From Chitinophaga flava (GTDB taxonomy: Bacteria > Bacteroidota > Bacteroidia > Chitinophagales > Chitinophagaceae): a DNA stretch of 64,000 nucleotides. Each line of letters begins with the position of its first letter. Within the stretch, counting starts at the first letter, position 1. The translations under genes were made by a program, and so were the position numbers. The notes under the pieces were generated by a model. The model had not been told where the DNA came from. It did no database searches and saw only the letters and a list, made by a program, of their open reading frames with translations. Positions 17,419 through 25,726 of the stretch are shown piece by piece. The DNA lies in NCBI RefSeq assembly GCF_003308995.1, contig NZ_QFFJ01000001.1, positions 3,162,001 through 3,226,000 of the forward strand, read 5' to 3'.

Positions 17419-17430
17419 TGACAAAAGTCA
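17419..17430. promoter_or_regulatory. Candidate operator upstream of the TetR/efflux promoter
   Basis: TGAC-AAAA-GTCA followed closely by another GTCA, and about 60 bases upstream of the -7 box. TetR-type operators are short palindromes, but this one is rather far upstream; the assignment is tentative. Confidence 0.25.
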
Positions 17431-17639
17431 AAAAGTCAATCATAGCTCACTAGATAATTACATAATCATGATAATAATAGCTATTAAATTATTGAAATTC
17501 AATGTTATTTAAAAGTATTAATAATAAAATATGATCACCCAGCGATTGTTTTAGTGAGAGATTTTTGTTGGGATGATCATCTTCTTATCAAACAATTAAC
17601 AAGGGAGATTGATCGGATAAATAGGAGAGGAGACTTTTC

Positions 17640-17925
17640 AGCACTACTGGCAAAAGCTGTTATAATAAGAAGCCAGGGGATACATCAGATACCTTTCAAG
17701 GCGCTACAGGAACCGAAAGTATCCGTAGTACTCACGGCTGGAATAGATCTTTGGGGATGTTGCTGGAGGCTCACCAGCCTTGAGACATAAACAAGATACC
17801 TCTTGTTAAAGCAGAAAGTCTCTGTGATACGCACAGATTGGGGATAAACCAGATGGTTTGGGGACTGCCGGAGCAAAAGCGCCCTGGCGCTCACCAGCGT
17901 GGAGGATTAAACCAGATCGCCAGTG
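17640..17925. repeat. Array of about five degenerate 45-75-bp hairpin repeats
   Basis: Read on the minus strand, five units each begin with a variant of GGTATCTGGTTTATCCCC (near 17915, 17855, 17797, 17746 and 17694) and then carry a short stem-loop. The stems differ in sequence but keep pairing: AGGCT-CACC-AGCCT (17767-17780), CGCT-CACC-AGCG (17888-17899), CTGTG-ATACG-CACAG (17822-17836). Units also share a GCTTTTGC-like segment. The overlapping reading frames (17554-17790 plus; 17685-17894 minus) show no recognisable protein. Function unknown; it lies between the efflux operon and an aminotransferase gene. Confidence 0.5.
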
Positions 17926-17937
17926 AAAAAATATGGG

Positions 17938-17968
17938 GCAAAAAAAGGCCCGGGGATCGCCCGGGCCT
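17938..17968 (-). terminator. Terminator of the aminotransferase gene
   Basis: A perfect 9-base GC-rich stem (AGGCCCGGG / CCCGGGCCT) with a 5-base loop and, on the minus strand, a run of T residues. It lies just past the stop codon at 17975. Confidence 0.92.
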
Positions 17969-17974
17969 GTATGA

Positions 17975-19234
17975 TTATTTTAATTTTTCGAGAGCGGATT
18001 TGAGCTTTTCGAACATTTCGGGAATCTCCTGTTTCACGCAGGTACCAACGCTGAGGCGGTACCATGGGGAGTTTTTGGAGGAGCCGAAAGCGTAGAAAGG
18101 CACCAGGGCCAGCTTAGCTTCATTCAGGATGTAGGAAGTTACCGCAGCCTGGTCCTGGAGTATAGTACCGTCGGCAGTGGTTTTACCTACCAGGTCCAGC
18201 TTCACGGTGAGGTAGATGGCAGCCTGTGGAGCGATGGCCTCTACAGCATGACCGGCCTTTTTCAGGTTGTCGAAGCCTTCGTAGATTTTCACCAGTCTTT
18301 CTTCAATTTCTGCTTTGAAGTGCTGGAGGTATTTATTCACATTTTCTTTCTGTACCAGGTAGCGTGCGGCGGCTTTCTGTTCTGCCATAGGGCTCCAGGC
18401 ACCTACGTGAGACAGGATGGCTTTCATTTTACCGATCACATGGGCAGGACCCAGCGCCCAACCAACTCTTACGCCGGTAGCGGCAAAAGCCTTACTCATA
18501 CCGTCGATGAAGATGGTATAGTCTTTCAGTTCAGGACGCAGCATTACCGGGTTGTAGTGGTGTGTTTCACCAAAAGTCAATACCCAGTACATCTGGTCAA
18601 ACATGATGAAGAGCGGTTTTTCGTTGGCACCCCTGCTTTTGTTTTCAGCGATAACCAAGTCACAGATCTCTTCCAGCTGTTGTTTGTGGAAAGCGGTACC
18701 AGTAGGGTTTTGCGGAGAACAAAGTGCCAGGAGGGTAGCACCTTTCAGCAGCGGTTTCAGTTCAGCTGCAGTAGGCATAAAGTCATTTTCCGCTTTTGTT
18801 TCCAGCACCACGTGTTCTGCTTCCAGGAAGTGGGTGTAGTGGTTGTTGTTCCAGGAGGGAGTAGCATAAACTACTTTTTCTCCACGATCAACGATAGTTC
18901 TGAAGGTAGCGTAAATGATAGGACGTCCGCCGCAGGAGATCACAATTTCTTTGGCCGGATCATAGGTCAGCCCTTCCCGTTCTGCTATAAAATCACCTAC
19001 CGCAGTTCTCAGCTCGGCGACACCATCGGCCGGCGGATAGTTGGTCAGGTGTTCCTTATAGGCAGTTATGATTTCCTGTTCAAATTCAACCGGAATAGGG
19101 AACACCTTCGGGTCAAAATCGCCGATGGTGAAGTTGTAGATCTTCTCGCCCTTGGCCTGTTTCTCCTTGACTTCAGCTGCTAACTTGATGATTTCTGATC
19201 CAATCAATGTTTCGGCTAAATGAGACAGTTTCAT
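17975..19234 (-). CDS. Class I/II PLP-dependent aminotransferase
   Basis: A 419-residue cytosolic fold-type I aminotransferase. The fold-defining parts are visible: NYPPADGVAELRTAVGDF near residue 65, CSPQNPTG near 170, FDQMYW near 215, and the PLP-lysine motif DGMSKAFAATGVRVGW near 250. It resembles the AspC/aromatic aminotransferase branch, so an amino-acid/2-oxoacid exchange such as aspartate or aromatic is likely, but substrate is not fixed by sequence alone. It has its own -7 box (19279-19286) and terminator, so it is monocistronic. Confidence 0.9.
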   Translation of the reverse strand: MKLSHLAETLIGSEIIKLAAEVKEKQAKGEKIYNFTIGDFDPKVFPIPVEFEQEIITAYKEHLTNYPPADGVAELRTAVGDFIAEREGLTYDPAKEIVISCGGRPIIYATFRTIVDRGEKVVYATPSWNNNHYTHFLEAEHVVLETKAENDFMPTAAELKPLLKGATLLALCSPQNPTGTAFHKQQLEEICDLVIAENKSRGANEKPLFIMFDQMYWVLTFGETHHYNPVMLRPELKDYTIFIDGMSKAFAATGVRVGWALGPAHVIGKMKAILSHVGAWSPMAEQKAAARYLVQKENVNKYLQHFKAEIEERLVKIYEGFDNLKKAGHAVEAIAPQAAIYLTVKLDLVGKTTADGTILQDQAAVTSYILNEAKLALVPFYAFGSSKNSPWYRLSVGTCVKQEIPEMFEKLKSALEKLK

Positions 19235-19278
19235 AACCTGCTATTTTTTGTTGGTTTTAGAATAATTTTTCAGCGCGG

Positions 19279-19286
19279 CAAAAGTA
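19279..19286 (-). promoter_or_regulatory. -7 box for the aminotransferase gene
   Basis: TACTTTTG on the minus strand, 45 bases upstream of the start codon; 19 bases further upstream is TTTT, one base off the -33 TTTG. Confidence 0.55.
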
Positions 19287-19300
19287 ACCGATTTGAACAT

Positions 19301-19622
19301 AATTTAAAAGAAATGCCCCCTTCTTTTTGTATCCATCAATATCAACCACTCATTATTGCAATTTATCTAATCAAACTGCATAAATATTGCTTTCCATCTA
19401 GCATTATTTTAATTTTAAATATGTATTCCATAGCGGAGATCTTGTGCAAAACCGATTATATTTAGTGTATAAGATGTGATGAAATTAGGGAGAATAACAA
19501 AACTTCCTATCTTTGTTTACAGTACATTTACACCTTTTTAGGGGTGCCATGTGAGTGGACAGGCAGATGGGCACATCTCCCCCAACAACTAAGAATGACA
19601 AGCAAACTAATATAGACAGACC
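19301..19622. other. Intergenic region between aminotransferase and dnaN
   Basis: This is an AT-rich region between two divergent genes. Apart from the dnaN -7 box (19508-19515) I see no RNA gene, DnaA-box cluster or protein-coding frame; a plus-strand frame across 19220-19465 has no protein-like features. The roughly 105-base dnaN leader is otherwise unremarkable. Confidence 0.5.
19508..19515 (+). promoter_or_regulatory. -7 box for dnaN
   Basis: TATCTTTG, with TTAG 19 bases upstream as a poor -33 element. It implies a leader of about 100 bases before the dnaN ATG. Confidence 0.55.
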
Positions 19623-20741
19623 ATGAAATTTATTGTTTCTTCCTCTACTTTATTAAAACAATTACAACAGATCAGTGGTGTTATCAATTCCAATACAGTC
19701 CTGCCAATTCTGGAGGATTTCCTGTTCCTGATTGATAAAAATGAGCTGACCGTAGTTGCAACTGATCTTGAAACCGTTATGCGGGTGAAGCTGGAGGTGG
19801 AAGCCAAAGAAAACGGACGGATCTGTATCCCGGCGAAAATTTTGATGGACTCCCTCAAAAATCTGCCCGATCAGCCCCTGACCTTCCACATTGATCTGAA
19901 CTCCTACGCTGTAGAAATCACTTCAGACAATGGTAAGTACAAGGTAATGGGAGAAAATCCGGAAAACTTCCCCAAAGAACCAGCTGCTGATGAAACCACA
20001 TCTTTTACCATGCCCTCTACCGGCCTGGTAACAGCTATCAACAAAACGCTCTTTGCCGTAAGTAACGACGACCTCCGTCCTGCTATGACAGGCGTTTTCT
20101 TCGAGCTGGGCACTGAACATCTCACCTTCGTGGCCACCGACGCCCACAGACTGGTGAAATATGTAAGAACAGACGTAAAATGCCCGCAGCCAGACAGCTT
20201 CATCGTTCCTAAAAAACCGCTGAACCTCCTGAAATCTGCCCTGCCGGACAACGATACTGAAATCAAGGTGTCTTATAGCCAGAACCACTTCTTCGTACAG
20301 CACGAAGGCGCCCAGATGATCTGCCGCCTCATCGATGCCCGTTTCCCTGACTATAAGGTAGTTATACCAAAAGACAACCCTTACCGCCTCACCGTGGTAA
20401 AAAGCGACTTCCAGAACGCCCTGAAACGTGTAGGCGTATTCGCTAACAAAAGCACCAACCAGGTAGCTCTCAATATCACCGGCACTGAACTGCAGCTCTC
20501 CGCCCAGGACGTAGACTTCTCCTTTGAAGGTAACGAACGTATGAACTGCCAGTACACCGGCGAGGATATGCAGATCGCCTTCAATGCCAAATTCCTCATC
20601 GAAATGCTCAACGCCGCAGAAGGGGATGAAGTAACTGTTGAACTGGCCACCGCTACCAAAGCAGGTATCCTCAAACCTTCCGAAAAAGAAGAAAATGAAG
20701 ATCTGCTCATGCTGGTAATGCCACTGATGCTGAATAACTAA
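19623..20741 (+). CDS. dnaN: DNA polymerase III beta subunit (sliding clamp)
   Basis: A 372-residue ring-forming processivity clamp that tethers DNA polymerase III. It starts with the typical MKFIVSSSTLLKQLQQISGVI and ends with the LMLVMPLMLN-type C-terminus (canonical M-P-M/V-R/L ending). Three clamp domains of about 120 residues each are seen, and the length matches the family. It is not next to dnaA or recF here, so the window does not show an origin. Its own promoter and terminator flank it. Confidence 0.98.
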   Translation: MKFIVSSSTLLKQLQQISGVINSNTVLPILEDFLFLIDKNELTVVATDLETVMRVKLEVEAKENGRICIPAKILMDSLKNLPDQPLTFHIDLNSYAVEITSDNGKYKVMGENPENFPKEPAADETTSFTMPSTGLVTAINKTLFAVSNDDLRPAMTGVFFELGTEHLTFVATDAHRLVKYVRTDVKCPQPDSFIVPKKPLNLLKSALPDNDTEIKVSYSQNHFFVQHEGAQMICRLIDARFPDYKVVIPKDNPYRLTVVKSDFQNALKRVGVFANKSTNQVALNITGTELQLSAQDVDFSFEGNERMNCQYTGEDMQIAFNAKFLIEMLNAAEGDEVTVELATATKAGILKPSEKEENEDLLMLVMPLMLNN

Positions 20742-21080
20742 ACTGTAAAAAAGTAACTTTTAGTCCCGCCTAAAGCAAACGGATATACTAAAAGTCACAT
20801 GCTTATAGCTTAAAACTTATATATAAAGCAATCTCTTCCAAAGAGGTTGCTTTTTTCTTTGCCCATGGCGGAAAAGAGCGCTTATTTATTCCCCAAAATG
20901 TTGTAATTTTTAAGCGGAGTAAACAGAAAAACAGCTTATAGAAACGACAGTAGAAACAGTAATTGTATAGATTAGTTACTCCCGAATATCCACCCGTTAG
21001 AAATTGTTGCCGGCCCGAAAAAACCTCCAGTATGCATTAAAGCAGCGTTAAAGACAGTTCCGAATATATCTTACCAGTAT
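20742..21080. other. Intergenic region with terminator between dnaN and desaturase-family gene
   Basis: Besides the terminator at 20826-20860 there is an inverted pair AACTTTTAGT (about 20755) and ACTAAAAGTC (about 20790). Nothing else recognisable was seen; no RNA gene and no coding frame. Confidence 0.45.
20826..20860 (+). terminator. Terminator of dnaN
   Basis: Twelve-base stem AAGCAATCTCTT / AAGAGGTTGCTT (one G-U pair) with loop CCA and a T tract to 20856. Confidence 0.9.
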
Positions 21081-21920
21081 ATGGTAACATTTTTTGAAAA
21101 TATTCCATCTTATTACCGTACCGCTATCCTGGTGGGCGGATTACTGTTACTGTGGATCACAGAAGGCCTGGTGCCCCGTTTCCACTTCCGTAACAACAAA
21201 TACCGTCATGCCGGTACTAACCTGTTCTTTACACTCACCACCCTCGTCATCAACACCGCCTGCGCCTTCCTGATCGTCAAAGCCTCCCTGTGGACCAGCA
21301 GCTCCCATTTCGGACTCCTGTACTGGCTCCATCTCCCGCTATGGCTCCATACCATACTGGCCCTCCTGATGCTCGACCTGATCGGCGCTTACCTGATCCA
21401 TCTCGTACAACATAAAGCCGCCTGGATGTGGCAGTTCCATAAAATACACCATATAGACACCCAGATTGACGCTACCACTGCGCTGCGCCATCACCCGGTG
21501 GAAAGTCTGTTCCGGGTAGCCGCCCTCTTTGCGGCCATCATCTCCATGGGAGTACCCTTCTGGATGGTAATGTTTTACCAGACCCTGTCCGCATTTATGT
21601 CGCAGTTCAATCATGCCAACATACGGCTGCCCAAAGTAATCGATAATATCCTCAGCTGGGTAATTGTATCACCCGATATGCATAAGGTGCATCATAGCCA
21701 TTACCAGCCGGAAACGGATTCCAATTATGCCAATATTTTCTCTATATGGGATCGCCTTTTCGGCACATTTAAAGCAGTTCCGGATACCACCTCCATCCGT
21801 TACGGACTGGATGAATATACGGATAACCGTTACCAGGAAGTAGGACCATTGCTTAAAGTGCCCTGGGAACACCCTGTAACTGACAAAGACAAGGTAAGTG
21901 GAGTAAGCAGTAACCTATAA
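21081..21920 (+). CDS. Sterol desaturase / fatty acid hydroxylase family membrane protein
   Basis: A 279-residue inner-membrane di-iron enzyme. It has about four hydrophobic segments before the catalytic histidine boxes: HLVQH near 112, HKIHH near 123 and HKVHHSH near 210, the last giving the tripartite histidine pattern. Members oxidise lipids or hydrocarbon chains with O2; bacterial members hydroxylate or desaturate lipids such as carotenoids and sphingolipid-like molecules. The actual substrate is unknown. The small membrane protein at 21963 follows. Confidence 0.87.
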   Translation: MVTFFENIPSYYRTAILVGGLLLLWITEGLVPRFHFRNNKYRHAGTNLFFTLTTLVINTACAFLIVKASLWTSSSHFGLLYWLHLPLWLHTILALLMLDLIGAYLIHLVQHKAAWMWQFHKIHHIDTQIDATTALRHHPVESLFRVAALFAAIISMGVPFWMVMFYQTLSAFMSQFNHANIRLPKVIDNILSWVIVSPDMHKVHHSHYQPETDSNYANIFSIWDRLFGTFKAVPDTTSIRYGLDEYTDNRYQEVGPLLKVPWEHPVTDKDKVSGVSSNL

Positions 21921-21962
21921 TTGTACGATTTTCTTCATCTGTTTATTAAATCCGAAATATAT

Positions 21963-22214
21963 ATGCAACACTCAACCACACTCACAAAAACAACCTGCAT
22001 TGCTGCACTGGTAATCGGCGTTATCGCCGCAGCATTTGCCTTTACCACCAAAACGCCTGCCTATGCCGCTACATCCGGCGCTGTTGCCGGCATAATCGGT
22101 CTTGTTTCCCTCTTTATCGGCAGAAAAAACATCGATGATATGCAGCTCGCCGCCGCCGGCATCTTCATGTCGGTAGTAGCCTGCCTCGTAGGACTCTGGC
22201 AGATTTACAACTAA
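21963..22214 (+). CDS. Small membrane protein of unknown function
   Basis: An 83-residue protein with two or three hydrophobic segments (CIAALVIGVIAAAFAF, GAVAGIIGLVSLFIG, LAAAGIFMSVVACLVGLW). The frame opens upstream at a TTG (21921), but the ATG at 21963 gives the natural start. It lies 42 bases after the desaturase-family gene and may be co-transcribed. Its end is 5 bases from the convergent lipoprotein gene. No family recognised. Confidence 0.65.
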   Translation: MQHSTTLTKTTCIAALVIGVIAAAFAFTTKTPAYAATSGAVAGIIGLVSLFIGRKNIDDMQLAAAGIFMSVVACLVGLWQIYN

Positions 22215-22219
22215 GAAGT

Positions 22220-22699
22220 TTATTTGCTACGACGGTACCTGTCCGTATAGCCTTCAGCAGCTTTTATAGGAAACAATACCAACGATGTATCTGACAACTC
22301 CCTGATAATAGTGGTGTCCACAATGGCAGCGGTATCCTTTACCCCCTCCGAATGACTCCACAATAACAGTGTGTCGTTATTCAGCGCCCATTTTTCATAT
22401 ATCAGCGTGTACATGTTAATAGAACGGGCTGTCCCGTTATTACGCAGTTGAAAACCCTGCATTTCCTTATCCAGGCCCGCTACGGGCTGTATCCATTTCC
22501 CTATGAGCTTAGCTGCATCAATATGCAGTGTATCAGTTACAGCAGCGATGCTGTCGGTAACGCCGGCATTGCTGCTATCTGTTATAACTATCAGGCTGCT
22601 GTCATGAGCTACCTCTTCCGGTGCCCTGCCAGCCTTCTGCTTGCAGGCAATTAATAACAATAAAAATGGCAATAGTGACGGTAACTGTTTCCTTAGCAT
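22220..22699 (-). CDS. Lipoprotein with lipocalin-like domain
   Basis: A 159-residue lipoprotein: signal MLRKQLPSLLPFLLLLIAC with Cys19 as the lipidation site. The C-terminal part (about 65-158), starting LIGKWIQPVAGLDKEMQGFQLRNNGTA, matches the small Bacteroidota lipocalin-like domain family, which typically keeps a GKW opening. It is monocistronic and divergent from the thi operon. No ligand is known. Confidence 0.75.
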   Translation of the reverse strand: MLRKQLPSLLPFLLLLIACKQKAGRAPEEVAHDSSLIVITDSSNAGVTDSIAAVTDTLHIDAAKLIGKWIQPVAGLDKEMQGFQLRNNGTARSINMYTLIYEKWALNNDTLLLWSHSEGVKDTAAIVDTTIIRELSDTSLVLFPIKAAEGYTDRYRRSK

Positions 22700-22809
22700 G
22701 AAACTAAATTACGAATTACCACTATATACAACCGCATATTTTTTGCCCGCTCCCAATCTCTATCTCTCACAGAAAAATAATATTCCCACTCCGTTATCAT
22801 TTTTTCTTT

Positions 22810-22817
22810 TACTTTTA
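22810..22817 (+). promoter_or_regulatory. Possible -7 box of the thi operon
   Basis: TACTTTTA, one mismatch to TAnnTTTG, placed so that transcription would begin just before the riboswitch at about 22824. Confidence 0.4.
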
Positions 22818-22821
22818 CAAT

Positions 22822-22910
22822 CACTTTAGGGGTGTTTATCCTGAATAAGGATAAGCTGAGATGATACCCTCAGTACCTGAAGCAGTTCATACTGCCGTAG
22901 GGAAAAGTAA
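22822..22910 (+). promoter_or_regulatory. TPP riboswitch (THI box)
   Basis: All landmark parts of the TPP aptamer are in order: GGGGTG near the 5' end, the CTGAGATGATACCC thi-box core (22856-22869), the ACCTGA segment and the closing GGGAAAAGT. P1 pairs ACTTT (22823-22827) with AAAGT (22904-22908). It lies about 60 bases upstream of thiS, the first gene of the operon. No U-rich terminator follows, so control is probably at translation start or through alternative pairing with downstream AC/AAAGT elements (22915-22919, 22938-22942). Confidence 0.95.
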
Positions 22911-22936
22911 CTGAACTTTCTCATCTTCCACATCCT

Positions 22937-22999
22937 TAAAGTTTATTGTTTCACTTAAATTCCAACACGTATGGAAGTGCTTGTAAACAATAAACTTTA
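22937..22999 (+). promoter_or_regulatory. Inverted repeat bracketing the thiS start codon (probable expression platform)
   Basis: TAAAGTTTATTGTTT (22937-22951) is the exact complement of AAACAATAAACTTTA (22985-22999) inside thiS. The 33-base loop holds the thiS ATG (22971). The left arm can alternatively pair with GAACTTT at 22913-22919, which itself competes with the riboswitch P1 3' strand. These overlapping pairings suggest a translational switch; which state is on cannot be told from sequence. Confidence 0.7.
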
Positions 23000-23174
23000 T
23001 GCGGTGCAGCAAGGGATAACTATTGCTGCCCTATTACAGTTTATTCAACTCTCTGCTCAAAAAGGTATCGCTATCGCGGTCAACAACCAGGTGGTCCCCA
23101 AAAACAACTGGGACCAGCAACCATTACAACACGCCGATAGTATAACCATTATCCGCGCCACACAGGGCGGATAA
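22971..23174 (+). CDS. thiS: Sulfur carrier protein ThiS
   Basis: A 67-residue ubiquitin-like sulfur carrier for thiazole synthesis. It ends with the obligatory Gly-Gly (QGG), which is activated and thiocarboxylated. The family size (about 65) matches. It is the first gene of the thi operon, directly under the TPP riboswitch, and supplies ThiG with sulfur. Activation requires a ThiF-type adenylyltransferase, which is not in this cluster. Confidence 0.95.
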   Translation: MEVLVNNKLYAVQQGITIAALLQFIQLSAQKGIAIAVNNQVVPKNNWDQQPLQHADSITIIRATQGG

Positions 23175-23236
23175 AAACCGGTATTAATTTTCTTCGTTTA
23201 CCCTTTTCCGTTATACCAAACGGAAGCGGAATTCCC

Positions 23237-25111
23237 ATGTCCAAAAATTCTTACATCATGCAACAAAAACCCGCGGCCATCAGCCGTACTCCCTTCCCCG
23301 CTTCGGAAAAAATCTATGTGAGCGGAACTATCCATCCCGTAAAGGTGGCTATGAGAAAGATAACCTTAACGGATACACGCAGTAACGGCCGCAATGGCGA
23401 CGCCATCCCTAATGAACCCGTGATCGTATACGATACCAGTGGCCCATACACCGATCCGACTATTGATATCGACGTTACCCGCGGATTACCCCGGCTGCGC
23501 GAATCATGGATCAGCAACAGGGGAGATGTGGAACAGCTGCAACAATACACCAGTCCCTACGTCAGACAACTGCAGCAACATGGCGATAACATGCCGCAAA
23601 TGAGCATCAGCGCCAAACCACTCCGCGCACTTCCCGGGAAAAATGTAACACAGCTGTATTATGCACAACAGGGCATCATCACCCCTGAAATGGAATATAT
23701 CGCCATCCGCGAAAATCAATACGCAGACAAACTCTTCCGGGAAAACAACCCACTCTGGCATCAGCATCCCGGCAATAGCATGGGAGCCCATATTCCCAAA
23801 CTCATCACACCCGAATTTGTAAGACAGGAAGTGGCCGCCGGACGCGCTATCATACCCGCCAACATCAACCATCCGGAAAGTGAACCCATGATCATTGGCC
23901 GTAACTTTCTCGTAAAAATAAACGCCAACATTGGCAATTCCGCCGTCACCTCCAGCATAGAAGAAGAAGTGGAAAAAGCCGTATGGTCCTGCCGCTGGGG
24001 CACCGATACCATCATGGACCTCAGCACCGGCAAAAACATTCACGAAACAAGAGAGTGGATCATCCGCAATTCTCCTGTGCCCATCGGTACAGTTCCCATC
24101 TATCAAGCACTCGAAAAAGTGAACGGTAAAGCAGAAGACCTTACCTGGGAAATCTTCCGCGATACGCTTATTGAACAAGCAGAACAAGGTGTGGACTACT
24201 TCACCATTCATGCCGGCGTACTACTTCGCTATATACCGCTGACGGCTAAACGAACAACAGGCATAGTATCCCGTGGCGGCTCTATCATGGCTAAATGGTG
24301 CCTGGCTCACCACAAGGAAAACTTCCTTTATACACACTTCGAAGACATCTGTGAAATCATGAAAGCTCATGATGTTTCCTTCTCACTGGGTGATGGTCTT
24401 CGTCCGGGCAGCATCGCTGACGCCAATGATGCCGCGCAGTTTGCAGAACTCGAAACATTAGGAGAGCTCACCAAAATAGCCTGGAAACATCAGGTGCAGG
24501 TAATGATAGAAGGTCCGGGGCACGTGCCGATGCATCTCATCAAGGAAAACATGGACAAACAGCTGGAACACTGCCATGAAGCACCTTTCTACACACTTGG
24601 CCCTCTCACTACAGATATTGCTCCCGGCTACGATCATATCACTTCTGGTATAGGAGCCGCCATGATAGGCTGGTTTGGTACTGCCATGCTGTGTTATGTT
24701 ACGCCCAAGGAACACCTGGGACTGCCCAATAAAGAAGATGTACGGCAAGGTGTTATCACCTACAAAATTGCGGCACATGCTGCTGATCTGGCCAAAGGCC
24801 ATCCTGGTGCACAACACCGTGACAATGCCCTTAGCAAGGCCCGCTTCGAATTCCGCTGGGAAGATCAGTTCAACCTGTCCCTGGACCCGGAAACAGCTCG
24901 TTCTTTCCATGACGAAACCCTGCCTGCAGAAGGCGCCAAAATCGCCCATTTCTGCTCCATGTGCGGCCCTCACTTTTGCTCCATGAAAATTACCCAGGAA
25001 GTACGTGACTTCGCTGCCAAACAGGGCCTCGATGAAACAACAGCACTGGAAGCCGGCATGACAGAACAATCAAAAGCATTTGCAGAACAGGGTGGCGAAA
25101 TATATCAATAA
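23237..25111 (+). CDS. thiC: Phosphomethylpyrimidine synthase ThiC
   Basis: A 624-residue radical-SAM-like enzyme that converts aminoimidazole ribotide into hydroxymethylpyrimidine phosphate. The C-terminal iron-sulfur motif CxxCx4C is at C573, C576 and C581 (CSMCGPHFCSM). The family-typical TRGLPRLRE, RGGSIMAKW and EGPGHVPMH segments are present. A second possible ATG is at 23258 (MQQKPAAI), and which is used is not decided by the sequence; the first is taken. It lies 62 bases after thiS and 12 bases before the TenI-like gene in one operon. Confidence 0.97.
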   Translation: MSKNSYIMQQKPAAISRTPFPASEKIYVSGTIHPVKVAMRKITLTDTRSNGRNGDAIPNEPVIVYDTSGPYTDPTIDIDVTRGLPRLRESWISNRGDVEQLQQYTSPYVRQLQQHGDNMPQMSISAKPLRALPGKNVTQLYYAQQGIITPEMEYIAIRENQYADKLFRENNPLWHQHPGNSMGAHIPKLITPEFVRQEVAAGRAIIPANINHPESEPMIIGRNFLVKINANIGNSAVTSSIEEEVEKAVWSCRWGTDTIMDLSTGKNIHETREWIIRNSPVPIGTVPIYQALEKVNGKAEDLTWEIFRDTLIEQAEQGVDYFTIHAGVLLRYIPLTAKRTTGIVSRGGSIMAKWCLAHHKENFLYTHFEDICEIMKAHDVSFSLGDGLRPGSIADANDAAQFAELETLGELTKIAWKHQVQVMIEGPGHVPMHLIKENMDKQLEHCHEAPFYTLGPLTTDIAPGYDHITSGIGAAMIGWFGTAMLCYVTPKEHLGLPNKEDVRQGVITYKIAAHAADLAKGHPGAQHRDNALSKARFEFRWEDQFNLSLDPETARSFHDETLPAEGAKIAHFCSMCGPHFCSMKITQEVRDFAAKQGLDETTALEAGMTEQSKAFAEQGGEIYQ

Positions 25112-25123
25112 AAACACTTCCGC

Positions 25124-25726
25124 ATGATCTGGATCATCACCTCACCAGAACGCATATACGAAGAAGAAAAAATAATCGCGGACCTGCTGCAGGCAGGAGC
25201 CCATCGTATCCTGCTACGCAAGCCAGGCTGGCAGCCGCGGGAATACATGGCTTTGCTGGACAAAACAGACCCGGCCTGTTATGCACGCATTATTGTCCGC
25301 GATAACTTCCAGGTATGTCAGCGGTTTCCGGTGGGGGGCCTCCACCTGAGTGGTAAAATACGGGAAAGCATGAACTGCAGAGAGTTACAGCTCTGTCTGC
25401 AACGCTACAGGAATTGCAGCACAGGTATCCATGATATGGCAGACATCACTTCCATGGCGCCACAGTTTACCACGCTGCTGTTAAGCCCCGTATTTGACAG
25501 TATATCCAAAGCGGGCTACAGTGGCCGTTTTGCGCAATCTCTTCCCGATAAAAAGGGAAGACAGGTGTTAGGCATGGGTGGCATTGATGCCAGCAACATC
25601 AGCAGGTTAAAAGACTGGCATTATGATGGCGCCGCCCTGCTGGGCGCTATCTGGCAACAACCGGAACAGGCGGTCAACAATTATCAGCGTATTCAGGCAC
25701 AATGGAACAGCAACGACCATCCGTAA
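25124..25726 (+). CDS. TenI/ThiE-like protein (possible thiazole tautomerase)
   Basis: A 200-residue TIM-barrel protein of the ThiE/TenI family. Compared with the ThiE at 26451, the pyrimidine-binding region is changed (LLRKPG in place of QLRIK) and the phosphate loop reads SPVFDSISKAGY in place of GPFRFTTTK, while the His of the SxH segment is kept (TGIHDMAD). In the TenI branch of Bacillus such a protein isomerises the ThiG thiazole product. I therefore suggest a thiazole tautomerase or auxiliary role, but a genuine second ThiE activity cannot be excluded. It overlaps thiD by 25 bases. Confidence 0.7.
   Translation: MIWIITSPERIYEEEKIIADLLQAGAHRILLRKPGWQPREYMALLDKTDPACYARIIVRDNFQVCQRFPVGGLHLSGKIRESMNCRELQLCLQRYRNCSTGIHDMADITSMAPQFTTLLLSPVFDSISKAGYSGRFAQSLPDKKGRQVLGMGGIDASNISRLKDWHYDGAALLGAIWQQPEQAVNNYQRIQAQWNSNDHP

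Noticed and set aside
17554..17790. 78-codon plus-strand frame in the hairpin-repeat region
   Set aside because: The translation shows no repeat or fold consistent with protein and the same DNA has repeats best seen on the other strand.
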